64,000 bases of DNA. It comes from Telopea speciosissima. Its lineage: Eukaryota > Streptophyta > Magnoliopsida > Proteales > Proteaceae. The stretch covers positions 14,459,307 through 14,523,306 of the forward strand of contig NC_057920.1 of the NCBI RefSeq assembly GCF_018873765.1, read 5' to 3'. Positions 59,002 to 64,000 of this stretch are shown here, piece by piece. Positions within the stretch are counted from its first letter, which is position 1; each line of letters begins with the position of its first letter. A program made the translations under genes and the position numbers. The notes beneath the pieces were generated by a model. It was not told the origin of the DNA and made no database searches. It saw only the letters and a list, made by a program, of their open reading frames with translations.

Positions 59002-59101
59002 TTGTTTACTGATGCGGTAGGAGGTTTCGATTGATGTAGAAGACTTGCTTGAAGTTATGATATTACAGTTTTGAGATAGAAAAGAAAGAGAGGCATTTAG
59101 G

Positions 59102-59110
59102 TTATTTATA
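59102..59110 (-). promoter_or_regulatory. TATA box of J11-D
   Basis: TATAAATAA on the minus strand, 101 bases upstream of the ATG, conserved in position with copies A, B and C. Confidence 0.65.
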
Positions 59111-60041
59111 GTCCTAAAGGAGGGAGGAACTAGGAAAGAGGAAGAGGGATTTGATTATTCGAAGGTTCCTGATATTCCCGTGATTAATTAACAATTAAGA
59201 ATAATTAATTAAGGAGTTAAACCAATTTTTGGTTTTAATCGGGGTAATGGAGGCTTACTCAGCTTATTTTTGGGAAGCCTTATCCGTTTAGGCTTTTTGT
59301 CCTGAGTGACTCAGCAAATCCATTCATTCATTTTAACTCAATTTATTTTCTCTCTCCTCCTTCGCTCCTTCTCATCATCATCTTCTGATCTTCTTCTTCT
59401 TTCTTCCCCTAGTCCTTCACTCCTGCCCTTTTTGTTTTAGCTAAACTTCAAGATATATATATGAGTGATATGGTACCCAACCCTACGTAAGAGAACTGAT
59501 GATTAGTCTTCTTCATTCACCATACGCGTTCTATAAATCACGGCCTTACATCTTCTTCATCTTTCAAATAAGAATATGGGAGATGGTTTCCTGAGCAAGC
59601 AGGGTCTTTGACTCTCTAATCTCTGTAAGATTTCTATAAGGTGGGCTGGCATAGTCTCACTTTTATTTTATTAAAATCGATTTAGTTGTGTTGATGGGAG
59701 CTGTCTTAATGGTATGAGTCCAGTTACTATGTGTGGACCTAAAGTATTGTTTCCTTAATGGGAAGGAAACCCTAGTTTCTATGCAGGATTGATCCCTGCC
59801 CTCACCACTATAAATAGTTATCACTGGCCCATTAAGTTACCACTTTGAGAAAACCTAAAGTTGTGTGGAAGAGGGCAGACCAGACCAACAGTTCGTGTGC
59901 GACAGGGATCGTCAAGAGTTCGGCTTCCACAAACATAGATCCAGGTACGTCAAGAACACCTCTATGTTTTTGTATGCTCATTGATCTCCATGGATGTTCC
60001 GCATGAATTTATTCTATCAGTCTCTACACTCTCTCACACTT
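59111..60041. other. J11-D upstream region plus unclassified insert
   Basis: 59111-59640 aligns with the upstream region of copy C. About 59650-60035 has no counterpart there and begins a few bases before TGTGTTGATGGGAGCTG; it contains CACTATAAATAG near 59806. It could be a small LTR-type element (TRIM or solo LTR), but ends and target duplication could not be fixed. Confidence 0.4.
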
Positions 60042-60231
60042 GGATCTTTATCGGCTCCATTTATCTGCCCCTCTATTTCCTTCATTTCATCTCAAAGGGG
60101 GGGGTTGGTGGGGGGTAGAAATGACCACCCTATCCCCTGCTCGAACACACTGCCTGGGTGGGGTCCACTCCCCCCTATTAGATGAAATGGAGGAAATAGA
60201 GGGGCAGATAAATGGAGACGATAATTTTTCC
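60042..60231. mobile_element. foldback MITE (190 bp)
   Basis: Tips GGATCTTTATCGTCTCC-like on both sides. Arms CCATTTATCTGCCCCTCTAT / ATAGAGGGGCAGATAAATGG are perfect complements over at least 20 bases. The core GAACACACTGCCTGGGTGGG matches the other family members. No convincing target duplication. Confidence 0.8.
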
Positions 60232-61020
60232 TCTCCTCTTTGGTTTAGTAACCATTTTATTTCTGTTTTTTTTTAAAAAAAAAAAAAAAAAAAAAATTGC
60301 TACTTGGTTGTGTAGCTACTATTGCTAACTTCCTACACAGGGCCTAATTAGAGCGCACAAAGAGTTATCAACATGGATAGATTATTTAATTTCACAGGTG
60401 GTGGGATAAAAAACAACATTCTTTTTCCCACAAAAATTAATATAGTAAATCATGTGAGGAGGCACACTGTACAGTGTACACCTAAGGCTAAGAGAGCCTT
60501 TTCCCTAAGAATATATAATGGGTGAAAATTTGTTGGACACGGGTCATAACATTATAAGACTCCATGCATGCATGCCTGTGCACTCTTGCGCGGTCGTGTC
60601 CCCCTCTCACAATGGGGATCAAAATGACCAAATCCTATTCCCCCCTCCCCCTCAAATTAGGGCATTAGAAATTTATAGAAGCCAGATTGGTCAAAAACTA
60701 TTGTGCAATTACAAAGAAGATCTTCGGGAAAAGAAGACAACTAAAACCCCGGCCTGCCTTCTGAAAAGAAGATAATCAAAAAGGCTTTTGATATGATTTA
60801 TTTGGTACACTTTATTTTGTCATATTGTTACGAGTTATAAGTATCTATCTTTCTATCAAATTCTATCAAACAAAAAAATCTTTCTATCAAATTACAAAAA
60901 AAAATCAAAAAATCTCCTCACCATAGAAATCTAACCCTTTGATAGGTGGGGGGTTAACAATGACAGGAATTCAAGATGACAAGTACTACTTGCTCTATAG
61001 AATGAGCCAGTGAGCTTAGG
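60232..61020. other. unit D right flank
   Basis: Aligns in pieces with 45840-47330 of unit C (for example GGGTGAAAATTTGTTGG, TGCACTCTTGCGCGGTC, AATGAGCCAGTGAGCTTAGG). A T/A homopolymer junction lies at 60268-60297. No gene recognised. Confidence 0.5.
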
Positions 61021-61191
61021 GGCATTAGACTCCTCTATAGCGCGACAGGGAGTGTAGTACACATCCAACGGCCCACAGTGTTTGGGCACGTAGCCCAATA
61101 CCTCGTCTGTGTGTTGGCCTGCATGTCCAAACAATGCAGGCCATCGGATGTTGCACTACAAACCATGTCACGCTACAGAGGACCCAAATCC
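61021..61191. mobile_element. foldback MITE (171 bp)
   Basis: Tips GGCATTAGACTCCTCT and, from the right, GGATTTGGGTCCTCTG. Arms share TGTAGTACACATCCAACGG-like blocks in inverted order. Flanks are GAGCTTAGG and GAGCTACAT, a weak 9-bp match. It sits where unit C has a different foldback element. Confidence 0.65.
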
Positions 61192-61569
61192 GAGCTACAT
61201 TCACTGTCACTGTCAATATCAGACTGTTAGATTGGCACAACATCTGTTTGATGGACACGTGCACACTTATTCCAATCCAACTGTACCTGAGGTGGGGAAT
61301 CCCACATGGGATCTATCTGTAAAATCCCTCTCTATACCACTCAAACTTAAAGACATTTGTCTCCTCCCTTACCCTGGCTCCACCTACCTGTACAACACCA
61401 ACTTAATATCTTATCCAATTTCAAGAAAGCTTAGTCATGGACCAATGGACCAATGGACCTTCCCTCGGATCCTTTGAAATTTGAATGGGTGGGTTCATTT
61501 AAATCTCTCCCCTGTCGTCTTTATATCTTCACCATCAACAATTTAAATAAAACCATTCTGGTTTGAGGA

Positions 61570-61690
61570 AGCAGCTTAACTAGTTTCTACTTTCTAGTAA
61601 TCTTAAGTAGTTTCATTTATGGGGATTCGAACCTGGGACTCTGTGACCAAAGCAATCGTCCTAAACCAGCCGAGCAAACTCACCGGGGGG
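61570..61690 (-). mobile_element. tRNA-like SINE fragment
   Basis: On the minus strand a perfect B box GGTTCGAATCC (near 61626-61636) follows GAGTTTGCTCGGCTGGTTTA, an A-box-like segment. There is no complete cloverleaf. A different family from the two SINEs above. Confidence 0.45.
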
Positions 61691-61747
61691 TGTTCCAATA
61701 ATAACTCATCAATCATCGATGAAGCCAAAGAAAACTAGAAAAGGGGT

Positions 61748-62272
61748 TGTTGGGACATATAACCAAGCACAACGAGTACGAACTGTGCAGGACGCAAATC
61801 CTAGCCAAGGTAACGAGCTTAACATTACGAACGAGGTCACTCCAAGCTCGATCCCAAAGAGCGCGGCTCGCTATCCAACTGAATGGTAGTGAGCACCGAA
61901 AGAACGACCTTCACTACTTGCGTAAATGACACTAAGTCTATCAGGGACCAACAAGGTCCGAGACTTTCGCCCACGTCACGCCTAATCCGGCGTGCGGGAA
62001 GTAACGGATAAACATTATCCCCGAATTACGTTCTGTAACGGTCTCACTCCACTCCGAGATTCCAGCTTACCTATTCAGGCACGTCTCTACCTCTCAACCA
62101 CCTTAAGTAAGGGAGGTAACGCACGCTCAAACCATCTGAATTTTAACTACTTTGACTATTGCTCAGAGATCTAACTTAAGCATCGGAGTGAGATCTCCGG
62201 CGCCGCCCGGTACTCTCTGTTAATCCTTGTTTTGCAGGCAGAGTTCACTCCAGTCGGATCTTTGATGCAACA
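61748..62272 (+). repeat. gypsy 5' LTR (525 bp)
   Basis: Begins TGTTGGGACATATAAC and ends GATGCAACA, directly before the primer-binding site. GC content is higher than the surroundings. The 3' LTR is outside the window, so age cannot be estimated. Confidence 0.8.
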
Positions 62273-62274
62273 GT

Positions 62275-62294
62275 TTGGCACCGTCAATGGGAAC
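62275..62294 (+). promoter_or_regulatory. gypsy primer-binding site
   Basis: TTTGGCACCGTCAATGGGAA resembles the TTGGCGCCGTCTGTGGGAA site of Tat/Ogre-type gypsy elements, two bases after the LTR. Confidence 0.7.
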
Positions 62295-62343
62295 GATACC
62301 ATTCTCAAAGCCTTAGACCCTCTATCAGACTGAACCTGAGATC

Positions 62344-63982
62344 ATGTCCAGAGAACCAAATGCCATTCCTTCCAACACTGGAATTCCACCAGTCGTGGAA
62401 AACCTGGTAATACACCAGACAACGAAGAGCACTCATGACGGCTGGAATGCAGGAAAACAAACCCAACAATGGTGAGCGATTACTGCACCCGTCGACCCCC
62501 AGATACTGGCAGCGGGGGCGGTAGCAGGAACTCAATCTTCGACAGCAATGGAGGCTGGGCAAACTATAGTACAAGATCAAGGCCAGTCCAGCCGTGGTAC
62601 CAGGGCATTGCCCCCCCCGCCACCACTGCCTCAGGGATTTGTCCCAGAGACAGATCCTAGCGCGCCTGCCAATGACGGCCAAATCCAGGACCTGCAGCAA
62701 CAAGTCCTCAATCAGAATGGGGTCCTAAGGGACGTAGTTCGTGAAATGCGGGCAATGAGGGCAACTACTGTGGTGGCAGTTGTAACCACAGGCCTGCCTC
62801 CAACATCGGTGCCACCTCCAGCGCCGATCCCGCCTCTGGTACTCCCCAAGACTACCCTAGAAAATCTGAGGCTCGCGAGAGATGACGTGCGAGTGATAGG
62901 GAGTAGAGCAGGGTCATCGCACCCATCCAGGCGAGAGCTACCTCCTCTAGGGGCATGTGCGCAGAGGGAACTCCGCCTACTAGGAGCAGGTCCTTACGCG
63001 TTGAGGAGCAAGCCGTATCCACGGCCGAAGAACTCATGGCGAAGCGAAAGAACCCGTTCCGAGCTTGGACATACGCATTGATCAGGTTGACCAACAGAGG
63101 GGGCCCCGGCGTGACCTTAGGGATGATTTAAACACACGCCGGGCAGGGGCCGACGTCGTCAACAACCAGATCATGGAAAGCGAGCTTGACCGTAAGCTCA
63201 AAGAGATGAACACGAAGATCGCGGCCCTAAAGAAGGGAACCTCCCCTGAGGAAAGTTTCAGACCAGGTCAACATCCTTTTACGGTTGAGCTTATGAGGGT
63301 CGAGCTTCCTAAGGGCTTTAAGTACGTTCGAGGCTTATGATGGGAAAGGTAATCCCAATGACCATATCAGTTACTTCAACGCCATGATGACGGTCTACGG
63401 TGGATCCGATGTGGTGTCGTGTCGCTCTTTCCCCACCTCTCTCAAGGGGCTCGTGGCACTCGTGATTCGCAAAACGAAGCCCAACTCAACTGCACTTCAC
63501 CGAGTTGGCCAAGGCCTTTGTAAGCCGCCCAGAGTAGCATGAAGCAAAAGAAGACCGCAACCAACCTTTTGGCCGTCAAGCAACGTTCTGATGAGTCCAT
63601 CAGAGATTATATCACCCGCTTCAATGCGGAGAGCCTAGAGATTAAGGACCTAGAAGATGCTATGGCCTTCAATGCCCTGTATAACGGGGTCACCAACCAT
63701 GACCTGGTGAAGTCGCTTGCGCTGGACCCAGTGACGACCATGCCACAACTACTAGATCGCTGCTACCTGTACGCCAACATGTTCGACATCATGAAGGTAA
63801 GAAAGGCAGTGGATGGTAAGGCCCCAGAGAAAAGGAGGGCAAGCGAGAAGGATGAAAAGAAGAAGGATACTAAGAGAGCGAGGTCTAACGAGACCAAAGT
63901 CCTTATTACGCGCGCTCAATACCACCAGGACCAAGATTCTCGATGGAGGTCTATGACCGAGGCTTACATCGCAATGGCTTAG
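62344..63982 (+). pseudogene. gypsy gag with frameshifts
   Basis: The ATG at 62344 starts MSREPNAIPSNTG but stops after about 43 codons. Gag continues in other frames: a proline-rich segment, DGQIQDLQQQVLNQNGVLRD, then ESELDRKLKEMNTKIAALKK, the core HISYFNAMMTVYGGSD, and finally an open stretch from 63539 with TNLLAVKQRSDESIRDYITR, AMAFNALYNGVTNHDLVKSL and LLDRCYLYANMFDIMK. That last stretch ends at a stop (63980-63982). A basic KDEKKKDTKRAR tail precedes the expected zinc knuckle. Confidence 0.85.
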
Positions 63983-64000
63983 GCGATGTTATCGAACCCA

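Larger units (their letters stand above)
61748..64000 (+). mobile_element. Ty3/gypsy retrotransposon, 5' part (Tat/Retand-like), cut by window end
   Basis: A 5' LTR, primer site and gag are present; pol and the 3' LTR lie beyond the right edge. Gag wording is that of the large Tat-type gypsy lineage. Stops and frameshifts in gag suggest this copy is dead. Confidence 0.85.

Overview
This is nuclear DNA of a flowering plant. The evidence is an AT-rich, repeat-dense background, an ARMADILLO REPEAT ONLY (ARO) gene, small chloroplast-type DnaJ genes ending in the plant-specific RNWETDQCW tail, and plant transposon lineages (copia, Tat-like gypsy, L1 LINE, tRNA-derived SINEs, hAT, Mutator and Harbinger-like). 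I cannot name the species. All assignments come from reading sequence by eye; no database was searched.

Genes. Only five loci look like intact protein-coding genes, all on the minus strand. One ARO gene lies at 1542-3533, with a TATA box and a pyrimidine/purine-rich leader. Four paralogous single-exon J11-type DnaJ genes lie at 26446-26970 (A), 35551-36090 (B), 44512-45033 (C) and 58477-59001 (D). The J11 copies sit in diverged tandem segmental units (about 17.5-33, 33-43, 43-55 and 55-61.7 kb). Homology extends into both flanks. A and B share one 3' flank, C and D another, and B, C and D share 5' flanks. All four keep the HPD motif, the C-terminal tail and a TATAAATAA box.

Transposons. Because the units are paralogous, many insertions can be proved by an empty site in a sister unit. 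A 1283-bp Pack-MULE in unit C carries intron-containing pieces of an ATS3/PLAT-domain gene (9-bp target duplication, empty site in unit D). A second Pack-MULE (12436-13977) carries a Ve1-like LRR receptor fragment. A copia element (17878-22653) has nearly identical LTRs but wrecked coding sequence, so it probably moved in trans. A hAT MITE holding a nested 2.9-kb solo LTR sits about 34 bp upstream of the TATA box of J11-A. Another hAT element ends 17 bp from the ARO stop codon. A heterogeneous family of 130-190 bp foldback elements is scattered through the window; the better-preserved copies have 9-bp target duplications, suggesting a Mutator-type source. An L1 LINE (14-bp target duplication), two SINEs, four more hAT elements and a Harbinger-like element inside an old copia pseudogene complete the set. 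A gypsy element enters at 61748 and runs off the right edge.

Layout. 0-4 kb: hAT element and ARO. 4-12 kb: intergenic with hAT and hairpin elements. 12-17 kb: Pack-MULE, then a copia pseudogene split by a Harbinger-like element. 17.5-33 kb: unit A. 33-43 kb: unit B. 43-55 kb: unit C, the richest in datable insertions. 55-61.7 kb: unit D, including a suspicious duplication around an LTR fragment that may be an assembly artefact. 61.7-64 kb: gypsy element.
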